DNA of 64,000 nucleotides from Mesorhizobium sp. (GCA_019635735.1 JAHBYX010000002.1:675331-739330); one strand, 5' to 3'; numbered from the stretch's first letter, positions 37,636 to 46,703 are shown. The notes: generated from the sequence alone by a model not told the origin. Made by a program: numbers and translations.

Positions 37636-38826
37636 ATGAACGTATCACCCGCGAGATCGCAGGCCGCCGGTGCGCCGTTCGACCGGGACAAGCTCGACCG
37701 CCTGATGGATGAGGCCGGCATTGACGTGCTGCTCGCCACCTCCAAGCACAATGTCCAATATCTGCTCGGCGGCTATCGCTACATCTTCTTCCACGCCATG
37801 GATGCGATCGGCCACAGCCGCTACCTGCCCGTCGTCATCTATGCGAAGGGCAACCCGGACAAGGCCGCCTATGTCGGCAACCGGATGGAAGGCCACGAGC
37901 AGCAGGTCAATCCGTTCTGGACGCCGTCCGTCTTCGCCAATTGCTGGGGTTCGGTGGACGCCGCGACGCAGGCCGCCGCGCATCTGAAGAGCATTGGTCT
38001 GGCCAGAGCCAGGATCGGGCTGGAGCCGGCGTTCGTTCCGCACGACGCCTGGGCGGCGCTGCAGGCCGCCTTGCCCGACGCTACCCTGATCGACGCCACC
38101 GGCATGCTCGAACGGTTGCGCGCGATCAAGACGCCGGAGGAACTGGCGAAGCTGCGCGTTGCCTCCGAACTCATCACGGATTCCATGCTCGCCGTCTTCG
38201 CGGCGATGCGCGAAGGTTCGTCCAAGGGCGACATCGTCGAGCGGCTGCGCCGCGAGGAGACCGATCGCGGTCTGACCTTCGACTATGCGCTGATCACGCT
38301 GGGCTCCAGCCACAACCGTGCCGTTTCGCCCCAGACCTGGCGGCGGGGCGAGGTGATGTCGCTCGATTCTGGCGGCAACTATCACGGCTATATCGGCGAC
38401 CTCTGTCGGATGGCCGTGCTGGGCGAGCCCGATGCCGAGTTGCAGGACCTGCTTTCGGAAATCGACCAGGTGCAGCAGGCAGCCTTCGCGCACATCCGTG
38501 CTGGCGCGCGTGGAGGCGACTTCATTGCACAGGCGGAACAGGTGCTGAAGACGTCGAAGGTCGCCGCCTACACCGACTTCTTTGCGCACGGCATGGGCCT
38601 GATCAGCCACGAGGCGCCATTCCTGATGACCAACCATCCGGTCGCCTACGAAGGCGTCGACGCCGACAAGCCGCTCGAGGCCGGCATGGTCGTCTCGGTC
38701 GAGACGACGATGCTCCATCCCTCTCGCGGATTCATCAAGCTTGAGGATACGATCGCCGTGATGGCGGACGGCTACGAGATGATGGGTGCGCGCGGCCGCG
38801 GCTGGAACCTCGGCGGCACGCAATAG
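37636..38826 (+). CDS. M24 family metallopeptidase (Xaa-Pro aminopeptidase-like)
   Basis: 396 aa. N-terminal creatinase-like domain (RLMDEAGIDVLLATSKHNVQ) and C-terminal pita-bread domain with the metal ligands: two Asp in SLDSGGNYHGYIGDLCRM, His in FAHGMGLISHEAP, Glu in VSVETTMLHPSRG and Glu in IKLEDTIAV. It probably cleaves a proline-containing dipeptide or a related amide. GGGAGGA precedes ATG 37636. Divergent from the TAXI transporter, which may import its substrate or product. Confidence 0.92.
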   Translation: MNVSPARSQAAGAPFDRDKLDRLMDEAGIDVLLATSKHNVQYLLGGYRYIFFHAMDAIGHSRYLPVVIYAKGNPDKAAYVGNRMEGHEQQVNPFWTPSVFANCWGSVDAATQAAAHLKSIGLARARIGLEPAFVPHDAWAALQAALPDATLIDATGMLERLRAIKTPEELAKLRVASELITDSMLAVFAAMREGSSKGDIVERLRREETDRGLTFDYALITLGSSHNRAVSPQTWRRGEVMSLDSGGNYHGYIGDLCRMAVLGEPDAELQDLLSEIDQVQQAAFAHIRAGARGGDFIAQAEQVLKTSKVAAYTDFFAHGMGLISHEAPFLMTNHPVAYEGVDADKPLEAGMVVSVETTMLHPSRGFIKLEDTIAVMADGYEMMGARGRGWNLGGTQ

Positions 38827-39438
38827 TTACAGCGTGAAGTCCGCGTTCCTGCTGCGGGCGGCCACCCGCCGTGCATTGGGGATGTCGTTCGACAGCGCCT
38901 TGTCGCGTGCCTGCTCGGGGGCGAAACCGTGGTCGAGCCAGCGCCGCACCAGTCGGCGTTCGAGTTCGTCCACCGGCACGTCGAGCCACACGGTCATGTC
39001 GAACGCATCGGCAAGGCCGTTCCACGGCGCTTCGTCGAGCAGGAGATAGTTGCCCTCGGCGAGGATGATGCGCGTTTCGGCCGGCACGATGGCGGCACCC
39101 GCCCTGGCGATCTCGATCGACCGGTCGAAGACCGGGATCGCGACATCCGCCTCACACGCCCGAAGGCGCGTCAGCAGGTGACGGAAGCCCGCGACGTCGA
39201 AGGTCTCGGGCGCGCCTTTCCGTGTCAGCAGTCCACGCGCGCCGAGCACCCGGTCGTCGAAGTGAAAGCCGTCCATCGGAACGACGGCGACGCTATCCCC
39301 CGAAGCCTCGATCCTGTCACGAAGCCGCTCCGCCAGCGTCGACTTGCCCGAGCCCGGCGCTCCGGCAATCGCCACGATCAGCCTGTCGCGGCCGCCGGCG
39401 CGCTCCATGATCGCAGCGAGAAGGCCCGCCTCGTCCAT
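38827..39438 (-). CDS. P-loop nucleoside/sugar kinase (FrcK-like)
   Basis: 203 aa. Walker A GAPGSGKST at residues about 27-35, MDGFHFDD with the substrate Asp, and ILAEGNYLLLDEAPW match the uridine kinase-like group that includes rhizobial FrcK fructose kinases. Specificity is uncertain; the neighbouring ketose/aldose isomerase gene, 3 bp upstream in the operon, supports a sugar substrate. Confidence 0.85.
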   Translation of the reverse strand: MDEAGLLAAIMERAGGRDRLIVAIAGAPGSGKSTLAERLRDRIEASGDSVAVVPMDGFHFDDRVLGARGLLTRKGAPETFDVAGFRHLLTRLRACEADVAIPVFDRSIEIARAGAAIVPAETRIILAEGNYLLLDEAPWNGLADAFDMTVWLDVPVDELERRLVRRWLDHGFAPEQARDKALSNDIPNARRVAARSRNADFTL

Positions 39439-39441
39439 GCC

Positions 39442-40128
39442 TCAGGCAAGCCACTTGTCGTAGTCGGAGACGAGCAGATGAACCGGCGGCTCATCCTCCT
39501 CGATGTCGGAGAAGCGGGCGATCGGTTCTGCGAAGACGTTGTCGGTCAGGTCGTCGTTGACGGTCGAGACCTCGCCGATCAGCACGTCCGAGCCTTCGCC
39601 CCAGAAGGCATGCCAGACGCCCGGCAGCAGCGTAACGCTTTCGCCCGGCGACAGGCGCAGGATGCCGCCGGCGGGGACCGTCCGCATCACCCCGTCCGTC
39701 GGCACGCTCACGTCCTCGCCCCGGTCGATCAGTCCGTCCGGCCCGGAGGCAAACAGCTTGATCGCCAGCGCGCCACCTCCGCGGTTGATGATGTCCTCGG
39801 CCTTGATGTTGTGGCGATGCATCGGCGCCACCTGGTCCTTGCGCGAGATCATGATCTTTTCGGCATAAAGCATGCCGCTTCCCTTGCGCAGGTCCGCCGG
39901 GTCGCCGTTGCGCGCGGTGAAGAGGAACAGCCCGCGCCGGGCGAAGTCGCCGCGCCCATAGTCGGTAATGTCCCAGCCAAGGCGGCGATCGACGATGCCG
40001 GCAATGTCGGCGCGCCTCGCCCGCATTTCGTCCGGCGACCAATAGGCGAAGGGGGGCAGGATCTGGCCGTGCGCGCGCATGAAGGCGTCGCTCTCGCGCA
40101 GGATCCGGTTGACCTCCGAGCGCTTCAT
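39442..40128 (-). CDS. D-lyxose/D-mannose isomerase family protein
   Basis: 228 aa cupin-type isomerase. Metal-binding motif MHRHNIKAEDIINRGGGAL and later LPGVWHAFWGEG match D-lyxose isomerases, which interconvert D-lyxose and D-xylulose or D-mannose and D-fructose. Start at 40128 is preceded by GGAGAAGG on the minus strand. It forms a two-gene unit with the FrcK-like kinase, which could phosphorylate the ketose. Confidence 0.85.
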   Translation of the reverse strand: MKRSEVNRILRESDAFMRAHGQILPPFAYWSPDEMRARRADIAGIVDRRLGWDITDYGRGDFARRGLFLFTARNGDPADLRKGSGMLYAEKIMISRKDQVAPMHRHNIKAEDIINRGGGALAIKLFASGPDGLIDRGEDVSVPTDGVMRTVPAGGILRLSPGESVTLLPGVWHAFWGEGSDVLIGEVSTVNDDLTDNVFAEPIARFSDIEEDEPPVHLLVSDYDKWLA

Positions 40129-40221
40129 CGGCCCTTCTCCCCGAGTGGCCGCGGGCAAAACTGCGGGCCACCGCTTCTATCGTCCGGCGTCGGCGACCGG
40201 TCAAGCCGTTCCGTATGGGCA

Positions 40222-40253
40222 AGAAAAAACCGGCCACGTTGCCGCGGCCGGTT
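40222..40253 (-). terminator. intrinsic terminator of the dctP gene
   Basis: On the minus strand AACCGGCC (40253-40246) pairs with GGCCGGTT (40235-40228), followed by a run of T (40229-40222). It separates the dctP gene from the isomerase-kinase unit downstream. Confidence 0.85.
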
Positions 40254-40271
40254 CCTTTCCGGTCTGACCGT

Positions 40272-41306
40272 CTACATGCCGGTCGAGTATTTCTCGATCA
40301 GTGCGAGAGCTTCCGACACCAGTGCCTTGCCGTCCTTGCCCTTGGCCGTCATCTCCGCCTCCCACGCCTCGATCAACGGCGCCGCCGTGTCCTTCCAGCG
40401 CTTCGTCTCGGCCTCGTCCAGCGTGATCATGTTGTTGCCGAGCTTCTCGGCGATTCCCAGTCCCCGCTTGTCGCCCTCGTCCATCACCTTGCCGAAGAAG
40501 GCGGCGGTTTCGATGCCGGAATTGTCGTCGATGACCTTCTTCAGGTCGTCCGGCAGCTTGTCGTAGGAGGCCTTGTTCATCGCCACCACGAAGGTCTGGG
40601 TGTAGAGGCCGTTCTTGCCGGAGAAGCTGGTGTGGTTCTTCACCAGTTCCGCGACCTTCAGCGACGGCGTAACCTCCCACGGGATCGTGGTGGCGTCGAT
40701 CACGCCCTTGGACAGCGCCTCGGTCACCGCCGGCACCGGCATGCCGACCGGCGTGGCGCCGAGCTTCTCCAACATCTGGTTGATCACCCGCGAACCGCCG
40801 CGGATCTTGAGCCCCTTCATGTCCTCGAGCTTGTTCACCGGGTTCTTGGAATGGATTAGGCCGGGGCCGTGGGCATGCCAGGCGATGACCTTCCAGTCCT
40901 TGAACTCGTCCATGCAGTGCTTTTCGCAATATTCCTGGATCGCGCGGGACGTCGCTTCGCCGGTCGTCATCATGAACGGCAGCTCGAACGCTTCCGTCGA
41001 GGGGAAGCGTCCCGGCGTATAGCCGATTACGGTCCAGACGATGTCGACGACGCCGTCCTTGGCCTGGTCGATCAGCTCCGGCGGCTTGCCGCCCAGCGCC
41101 ATGGCGTCGAACTGGTCGATCTTGATGCGGCCACCCGATTCCTTCATCACCTTCTCGGCCCACGGCTTGAGCGCCTTGGCCGGAATTGTCGCCTGGGGCG
41201 GCAGCATCTGGTGCAGTTTGAGCGTGGCGTCCTGTGCCCAGGCGGCGCCGGTGATCGCGCCGAGCGCCACCGTCGCGCCCAGCAGCATGCGTGTCAGTCT
41301 GGTCAT
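40272..41306 (-). CDS. TRAP transporter substrate-binding protein, DctP family
   Basis: 344 aa periplasmic protein. Signal peptide to about residue 24 (ITGAAWAQ), then LKLHQMLPPQATIPAKALKP, the conserved Arg region GLKIRGGSRVINQMLEKLGA that binds the ligand carboxylate, and PWEVTPSLKVAELVKNHT. No DctQ or DctM gene is adjacent, so it is an orphan binding protein unless the membrane parts lie elsewhere. Own terminator downstream. Confidence 0.92.
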   Translation of the reverse strand: MTRLTRMLLGATVALGAITGAAWAQDATLKLHQMLPPQATIPAKALKPWAEKVMKESGGRIKIDQFDAMALGGKPPELIDQAKDGVVDIVWTVIGYTPGRFPSTEAFELPFMMTTGEATSRAIQEYCEKHCMDEFKDWKVIAWHAHGPGLIHSKNPVNKLEDMKGLKIRGGSRVINQMLEKLGATPVGMPVPAVTEALSKGVIDATTIPWEVTPSLKVAELVKNHTSFSGKNGLYTQTFVVAMNKASYDKLPDDLKKVIDDNSGIETAAFFGKVMDEGDKRGLGIAEKLGNNMITLDEAETKRWKDTAAPLIEAWEAEMTAKGKDGKALVSEALALIEKYSTGM

Positions 41307-41668
41307 TGCATTTTCCTCCCGTGGATGGCCTGATCAGATCGCCGATTGTTATACAAAAGAACGAATTTGGGAATGGGCTTGTTTGAAGCCTGAGGAAAAG
41401 TCGACTTTGGTATACAGCCCGCCCTAATCGCGCCCCTTCCTCTCTTTCGATGCCCAGCATAGCGGGCCGGTTTCGTCTCCGCGAGTCCGTATTGCGGCTG
41501 GCCGGATCCAATTCTTATCGGCGAGAGGGACCGGCGGCGCCTGCCAGCCTTAGGTGCCGAGCTCTCCCGGCCTTTCCTTCTGTATACAGCGAATTGCCAG
41601 CGCCGGGATTGTGTGGCAGCTAGGCGCCCTAACCCGATGCCGGACGGAACGAACTCGAAGGACGAGCC
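41307..41668. other. divergent intergenic region with three TATAC dyads
   Basis: 362 bp without a convincing gene between dctP and the MetE-like gene, lower in GC than its surroundings. It contains TTGTTATACAA (41347-41357), TTGGTATACAGC (41407-41418) and the perfect palindrome CTGTATACAG (41580-41589). These look like repeated operator sites (GntR or similar) controlling the divergent genes. Confidence 0.5.
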
Positions 41669-42787
41669 ATGCCCACCCCACCCTATCGCGCGGACCATGT
41701 CGGCAGCCTCCTGCGGCCGGAGGCCGTGAAGCGTGCGCGCAAGGCGCATTATGAAGACAAGACTATGCCTGCCGAGGAACTTGCGGCAATCGAGGACGAG
41801 GCGATTCGCGAGGCTGTCCGGCAGCAGGAAGAGGCGGGTCTCCTGGCCGTCACCGATGGCGAGTTCCGACGTTCCTTCTGGCACTACGACTTCATGGGAG
41901 AGCTCACCGGCCTCGATCTCGAGGAGCGCGATGAAGGCGTGCAGTTCCACGGCGTGAAGCTCAGGCCGATCTTCCCGACGATCAAGGAGAAGCTCGACTT
42001 TCCCGACGATCATCCGATGCTCGAGCACTTCAAGTATGTCGCCTCGGTGACGAAGGTGACGCCGAAGATCTCGATCCCCGGCCCCTCCTGCTGTCATTTC
42101 CGCGTTGCAAAGGCGGATATCCATCCGAAGGAGTATCGCGACGATCCCGAGGCGCTGTTTGCCGATCTGGCGAAGACCTATGCCAAGGCGGTCAAGGCGT
42201 TCTACGATGCCGGCTGCCGCTACCTGCAGATGGACGACATCTTCTTCGCCTATCTGTGCGATCCCAAGCACCGCGCCGCGAAACAGGCCGAAGGCCAGGA
42301 CCCGGACTGGCTGATCGAGCGCTATGCCTGGATGATGCACGAGGCGATCAAGGATCGCCCGGCGGACATGCTGATCGGCATGCACATGTGCCGCGGCAAT
42401 TTCGTCTCCACCTACGCTGCCGAGGGCGCCTACGATCCGGCCGCCGACGCGATCTTCAACCAGACGGGCGTCGATGTCTATTTCATGGAATACGACAGTG
42501 ATCGTGCCGGCGGGCTGGAGCCGCTGCGCCTGCTGCCCAAGGGCAGAAAGCGCGTGCTGCCCGGCTTCATCACCACCAAGACGGGCGAGCTCGAGAAGCT
42601 GGACGACCTCAAGCGCAAGTTTGATGCGGCGTCGAAATTCGCCGACCTCGACCAGCTCGGCATCGCGCCGCAATGCGGTTTCGCGTCGACGGAGGAAGGC
42701 AACAAGGTGACCGCCGACGACCAGCGCCGCAAGCTCGACCTCGTCGTCAGGACCGCCGAGGCGATCTGGGGCGGCGTCGACCGATAG
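41669..42787 (+). CDS. MetE C-terminal-like protein (cobalamin-independent methionine synthase family)
   Basis: 372 aa, only the catalytic barrel half of MetE. RADHVGSLLRPEAVKRARKA and DGEFRRSFWHYDFMGEL are typical of the YxjG/MetE-like group; HMCRGNF and ECDxAGG-like YFMEYDSDRAGGLEPL carry metal/homocysteine positions, and PQCGFAS near the end holds the zinc Cys. It may transfer methyl groups to homocysteine or to other thiols. Two or three dyads lie in the upstream gap. Confidence 0.87.
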   Translation: MPTPPYRADHVGSLLRPEAVKRARKAHYEDKTMPAEELAAIEDEAIREAVRQQEEAGLLAVTDGEFRRSFWHYDFMGELTGLDLEERDEGVQFHGVKLRPIFPTIKEKLDFPDDHPMLEHFKYVASVTKVTPKISIPGPSCCHFRVAKADIHPKEYRDDPEALFADLAKTYAKAVKAFYDAGCRYLQMDDIFFAYLCDPKHRAAKQAEGQDPDWLIERYAWMMHEAIKDRPADMLIGMHMCRGNFVSTYAAEGAYDPAADAIFNQTGVDVYFMEYDSDRAGGLEPLRLLPKGRKRVLPGFITTKTGELEKLDDLKRKFDAASKFADLDQLGIAPQCGFASTEEGNKVTADDQRRKLDLVVRTAEAIWGGVDR

Positions 42788-42807
42788 TCTCCGGCAATGG
42801 CGGGTCG

Positions 42808-43797
42808 TCAGGCGGCGCGCGCCGCCTGAAAGAAGCTGATCCGCGAGCGCCCTGAGCCCTTGCTGGCATACATGGCGGCGTCGGCCTTTCGCAGCAGGTC
42901 GTCGGGATCGAGCCCGTCGCTGGGTGCGACGGCGATGCCGATCGAAACGCCGACCGACACGGTTCCACCGGCGATCCCGAACGGTGCCGCGATCGATTTC
43001 ACCACCCGGCTTGCCAGGCTCACCGCGTCCTTGGCCTCGCGGATGCCGGTCTGGACGATGGCGAACTCGTCGCCGCCGAGTCGCGCCACCGTGTCGTGTT
43101 TGCGCACCGTGCCGAGCAGCCGTTCGGAGATGGCGACGAGAAGTTCGTCGCCCGCCTTGTGGCCCAGCCTGTCGTTGACGGGCTTGAATCCGTCCACGTC
43201 GAGATAGTGCAGCGCCATCACCGCGCCCCGCCCCGCCAGCGCCACGGCCTGTTCCAGCCGGTCGCGGAACAGCATCCGGTTCGGAAGCTTGGTCAGGGCA
43301 TCATGATGCGCCATATGCGCGATCGTCGCCTGCGCGAGGCGCTGCTCGGTGACATCGAGATAGATCGTGACGAAGCCGCCGCCGGCGATCGGCATGCCGC
43401 GGACCTCGAGGATTGCGCCGTTCGGGCGCGTGCGCTCGAACACGTGCGGTTCGCGCTTGCGTGCCAGCTGCATCTTGCGCGCCACGATGGCTTCAACGTC
43501 GCCCGGTCCGTACTCCCCGCGCCTGGCGTTGAAGCGGAAAAGCTCCTCCAGCGAAGGGTAACCGTTCGCCATGAGTTCTTCCGGATAGTCGAGCATCTGG
43601 CGCTGCCGCATATTGCAGAGCACCATGTTTAGGTCCTCGTCGAACAGCGATATTCCTCCGGGGAAATTATCCACCACGGCGTCGAGCAGCCTGATGCGTT
43701 CGCGTTGATGCTCGACGATCGAGGCGATGGATCCGATCGCCTGCACAAGCCCGCCGAGGGACGGGGCGTGGAGGACGGGATCTGGATTGGCTGACAT
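42808..43797 (-). CDS. PAS-GGDEF diguanylate cyclase
   Basis: 329 aa cytoplasmic protein. N-terminal PAS-like domain (LLDAVVDNFPGGISLFDEDL) and a GGDEF domain with intact RLGGDEFAIVQ at about residue 245; the substrate region HHDALTKLPNRMLFRDRLEQ is also intact. No membrane helix or EAL domain. It is a separate c-di-GMP synthase 10 kb from the GGDEF-EAL protein. Confidence 0.92.
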   Translation of the reverse strand: MSANPDPVLHAPSLGGLVQAIGSIASIVEHQRERIRLLDAVVDNFPGGISLFDEDLNMVLCNMRQRQMLDYPEELMANGYPSLEELFRFNARRGEYGPGDVEAIVARKMQLARKREPHVFERTRPNGAILEVRGMPIAGGGFVTIYLDVTEQRLAQATIAHMAHHDALTKLPNRMLFRDRLEQAVALAGRGAVMALHYLDVDGFKPVNDRLGHKAGDELLVAISERLLGTVRKHDTVARLGGDEFAIVQTGIREAKDAVSLASRVVKSIAAPFGIAGGTVSVGVSIGIAVAPSDGLDPDDLLRKADAAMYASKGSGRSRISFFQAARAA

Positions 43798-44126
43798 CGT
43801 GTTGGCTACTCCAGCGGGCGGCGAGGTGCCGGTGCGCCTACCGATGCGTCAAACTAGTGCGCAGACATTTCCGACCTGTTAACCGCGAAGGACGTGGATG
43901 GCACGAAATGTCCCGTTCCCTATGGTCGCGCCCCGGCGACAGCCGCACGGCTAGGCGAAGGGGGAGCGGGTTTGCGAGTGAAACCACTTGGCTCACCGGA
44001 CTCCGCCAGCGGTGCGGCGCGTGAAGCCTTGGCAGCAAGCCAGTGCCCCCGGCTTTTTGGTCGTTGAAGCGCCGCGATCTATCGTCTATGAGAAACCCCG
44101 AAGCCGCAGCGCTTCGACCATGGCCC
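43798..44126. other. 329-bp intergenic region with hairpins before tRNA-Arg
   Basis: No convincing ORF. It includes GGTTTGCGAGTGAAACC and other short stems and an AAGCC...GGCTTTTT terminator-like element near 44036-44058. A small RNA is possible, but no known family was recognised. Confidence 0.3.
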
Positions 44127-45716
44127 GCACCCGTAGCTCAGCTGGATAGAGCGTTGCCCTCCGAAGGCAAAGGTCACAAGTTCGAATCTTGTCGGGTGCG
44201 CCATATTGTTTTCACCAGCCAAAAAATCACCTAAGACCTTGAACGGTAAGGTCAAATTTGTCGTTCTAAATCCTCCATTTCGCACATACCGAAGACGCTC
44301 GGCGAAGACGAGTTTCAGGACCAGCTTGCGGTCCTCCAACTGCCCCGAACGCCAAAGATTCCAAGGGTTTGAGAGGAAATCGAGCGCAGTTCTAACTGTA
44401 TCGTCATAGCTGCTTCGCGGACGGGCGGTTTTCGCCATGCTCTCCTTGATGAAAATCTTCTCCCCTTCGAGCTTTTGAATCTCGTTTTCATACGCGCCGA
44501 CGACGCTCGGACTGGTCGCAGCAAGGATGCGTTCGAGAAACTGCTCGATCTTGCGTTCGGTCTTGGCCAGTTCGACCCCTAGCGCCTTGGCGCGGGTATC
44601 GGCGAGGGCGTGGCGGTCGTCCCAAAGGTCCTTGAACATCTTGTGGGCAACCCGGAAAAGTGCCTCGGTCGGCTGCACCGACTGGATCAGCGTCTCGAAC
44701 TCGCCCTCGATTTTATCGCGGCGGATCGTCTTGCCATAGCAATCGCATCCGCGACGGGGGCAGTAATAATATGGGTACTTCGCGTTCGAGCCCTTCGACC
44801 AGCAGGCGGTCAAGGGCGTGTCGCATTCGGCGCACAGCACGTAGCCGCGCAGCGGAAAATCTTCGTTCAGGTTCTTCTTGCGCGGCGCGTAGCTCCCGCC
44901 ATTCAGCCTGTCCTGAATTCGCCGGAAGCTCTCGTAAGAGATCAGCCCTTCATGCTGGCCTTCGCGCAGCGACACGTTCCATTTCGGCGCGTGGACGTAT
45001 CCCGCATACAGCGGATTGGTCAGAAGGTTGGAGACGCTCTGGTGGCGCACGAGGCCGCGCGAGTCCTTGGGAAACAGCGGTTGATCCTGGAGGAAGCGCA
45101 TCACGTCGGCCTGATTGTCGAACCGGCCGCGCTCGTATCCTTCCAGCGCCTCCTGCACGATCGAGGCGACTGGTTCGTCGCGCTGGAGCAGCATGCCGCG
45201 TCCGCTGACGCGCACATGCTTGAAACCGACAGCGGGGTGAAAGGGCCAATACCCGTTCATCACGCGGGCGCGCATGCGGTTCTTGGTTTGCTCGCCGTTC
45301 TTCTGCCGCTGATGCTGCGATACGCTCGCGAGCAGGTTTTCGACGAGGATGGAATCGGAGTCTTCGCCGAATTCGATCGACGGGGATTCGAGGATCGCGC
45401 CTGCCGCGTGGATGGCGGCGCGCAATTGCAGATGCTGTTCGAGGCCGCGCGCAAGCCGCGATACATCGTCGATGATGATGACGAACTGATATTCGGGATG
45501 CGCACGCACATAGGCCAGCGCTGCGTTCATCCCTTTACGGTCTACACTGCCTCCCGACGCATCGTCATCGAAGGTCGCGACGAGGTCATAGCCTTTCATG
45601 CGCGCGAATTCGGCACATCGGGTCTCCTGACTTTTCAGTCCGTCGCCGACCTTGACCTGTTTGCTGCTCGACACGCGCGCATAGCCGATTGCCTTTCTTG
45701 GTCTCTCGCTCTTCAT
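44079..45716 (-). CDS. large serine recombinase (site-specific integrase)
   Basis: 545 aa as read. N-terminal resolvase domain with catalytic Ser in [12 protein letters not shown] and the [11 protein letters not shown] segment; recombinase domain around [20 protein letters not shown]; zinc ribbon [12 protein letters not shown]...YYYCPRRGC; coiled coil at about 370-430. The last 35-40 residues (from [18 protein letters not shown]) are the antisense translation of tRNA-Arg and its flank, so the frame crosses the integration junction. Upstream it overlaps a small partner gene by 4 bp. Confidence 0.9.
   Translation of the reverse strand: MKSERPRKAIGYARVSSSKQVKVGDGLKSQETRCAEFARMKGYDLVATFDDDASGGSVDRKGMNAALAYVRAHPEYQFVIIIDDVSRLARGLEQHLQLRAAIHAAGAILESPSIEFGEDSDSILVENLLASVSQHQRQKNGEQTKNRMRARVMNGYWPFHPAVGFKHVRVSGRGMLLQRDEPVASIVQEALEGYERGRFDNQADVMRFLQDQPLFPKDSRGLVRHQSVSNLLTNPLYAGYVHAPKWNVSLREGQHEGLISYESFRRIQDRLNGGSYAPRKKNLNEDFPLRGYVLCAECDTPLTACWSKGSNAKYPYYYCPRRGCDCYGKTIRRDKIEGEFETLIQSVQPTEALFRVAHKMFKDLWDDRHALADTRAKALGVELAKTERKIEQFLERILAATSPSVVGAYENEIQKLEGEKIFIKESMAKTARPRSSYDDTVRTALDFLSNPWNLWRSGQLEDRKLVLKLVFAERLRYVRNGGFRTTNLTLPFKVLGDFLAGENNMAHPTRFELVTFAFGGQRSIQLSYGCGPWSKRCGFGVSHRR
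44127..44203 (+). tRNA. tRNA-Arg (anticodon CCG)
   Basis: 77 nt cloverleaf: acceptor GCACCCG/CGGGTGC, D-arm GCTC-AGCTGGATA-GAGC, anticodon stem TTGCC/GGCAA with loop CTCCGAA (anticodon CCG), T-arm ACAAG-TTCGAAT-CTTGT, discriminator G and encoded CCA. It reads codon CGG. Its 3' half is overlapped by the antisense end of the serine recombinase gene, marking it as the integration site. Confidence 0.97.
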
Positions 45717-46027
45717 TTTATACCGTCCTCTCCGCTGCCGTCCGATGGCATCTCCATGCTAGGTGAAGAGGGAAGGGTAACACGCCGCGACTCACCGTCT
45801 GCCGCGTCGTTGACATCATCGAACAGAAGTCCACAGACATCGACCGTGAACCCCATTTCGACGAACGAAGACATAATGTTCCATAGCGTCTCCAGGAGCT
45901 CTCGTTCCTGATCGTCTGACAGAGAAAGATCAGCCAGATCAGCGCGGTAGCGGCCCAGATCAACATTCGGTCGAGGACCGCGCATTACTTCGGTTTCCAT
46001 GTCGGCCCTCCTTTCTTTTCTGGCCAT
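45713..46027 (-). CDS. small acidic partner protein of the recombinase
   Basis: 104 aa, acidic, with [20 protein letters not shown] and [17 protein letters not shown]. Proteins of this kind commonly precede large serine recombinases in rhizobial islands; they could be directionality or regulatory factors, but the function is unknown. ATG 46027 has GGAGGTGA upstream; a second in-frame ATG at 46000 also has AGGAGG. It overlaps the recombinase start by 4 bp. Confidence 0.65.
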   Translation of the reverse strand: MARKERRADMETEVMRGPRPNVDLGRYRADLADLSLSDDQERELLETLWNIMSSFVEMGFTVDVCGLLFDDVNDAADGESRRVTLPSSPSMEMPSDGSGEDGIK

Positions 46028-46053
46028 AGTCACCTCCAGATCATATAGAACGA

Positions 46054-46084
46054 ATTAGGAACATTCAAGGAATTTGTTCCTAAT
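46054..46084. promoter_or_regulatory. inverted repeat in promoter region of the recombinase operon
   Basis: ATTAGGAAC (46054-46062) and GTTCCTAAT (46076-46084) form a perfect 9-bp dyad with a 13-bp spacer in AT-rich sequence just upstream of the small partner gene. Candidate operator for an element-encoded or host repressor. Confidence 0.45.
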
Positions 46085-46293
46085 AGTATACTGCCGGAAG
46101 ATGCTAGGTCAGATCGAAAATGCTACATTTGTCCCCGCGGCAAGCACCCTCGCTATGGTCCAAAAAAATGTGTCTCTTCGGTGTCTATTTTCGGTAGTGC
46201 AACCACTATTGGGCGGCGCGACACCCAAATTATTTAGTGGCGCGAGAAGCCGATTGGGCATCAGTCAATGGCACAAAGCTGATAGGAGAGATC

Positions 46294-46605
46294 GCAAGAT
46301 GTGCGGGGTAGTACCCGCAATCTTGGCAAGGGGGCCGCTGCGCGCCCCCGTTGCATCCCCCAGGCCGTGGCGCTTCTCGGCATTGAGCCTCGGCGCGCCA
46401 TTCAACCGTATCGCCGGTTGATCGCTCGCGGGAGACTTCGCTCTCCCTGCACCCATCGACCAGGGGCGTTCCTGCCCCATGGAACCGTGATCAACCCTAC
46501 GCGGATTGGATGCCGCCAGCTTATCGAAGCTGGACCACGACCCTGGGGCGTCCGCCGCCCCCGGACCCGCGCCATGCTTTCGCGCATGGAGACGACCAAG
46601 ATTGC
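46294..46605 (+). ncRNA. candidate large structured RNA (strand not proven)
   Basis: GCAATCTTGG (46317-46326) and CCAAGATTGC (46596-46605) form a perfect 10-bp closing helix. Between them eight consecutive hairpins follow: 46330-46349 (GGGGGC), 46368-46400 (TGGCGC), 46402-46421 (TCAACCG), 46430-46447 (GGGAGA), 46460-46482 (CCAGGGGC), 46516-46533 (CCAGCTT), 46545-46561 (GGGGCG) and 46572-46589 (CCATGC). Upstream CAAGAT (46295-46300) and GCGGG can pair instead with the left closing arm, giving an alternative fold. No protein gene fits. The family is unrecognised; no group II domain V, RNase P or tmRNA signatures are visible. Confidence 0.5.
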
Positions 46606-46703
46606 AGCGCTAGCCTTCTAAGCCACGTCGCCCCTGCGCATAACTCGCCGTTAGCTCGCAGCTTTGCTTGATAAGCATCCACACCTCCGGCACCCTTCGG
46701 TGG

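Noticed and set aside
43890..44060. possible riboswitch or 6S-like RNA before tRNA-Arg
   Set aside because: Short stems and a weak terminator are present, but no conserved core of cobalamin, glycine, SAM or 6S families could be recognised.
44079..44203. protein segment with [20 protein letters not shown]
   Set aside because: This is the antisense translation of tRNA-Arg and not a real domain; retained only as a sign of the integration junction.
46074..46621. small plus-strand open frames in the structured-RNA gap
   Set aside because: They have no ribosome sites, unnatural composition, and are explained by the run of inverted repeats.
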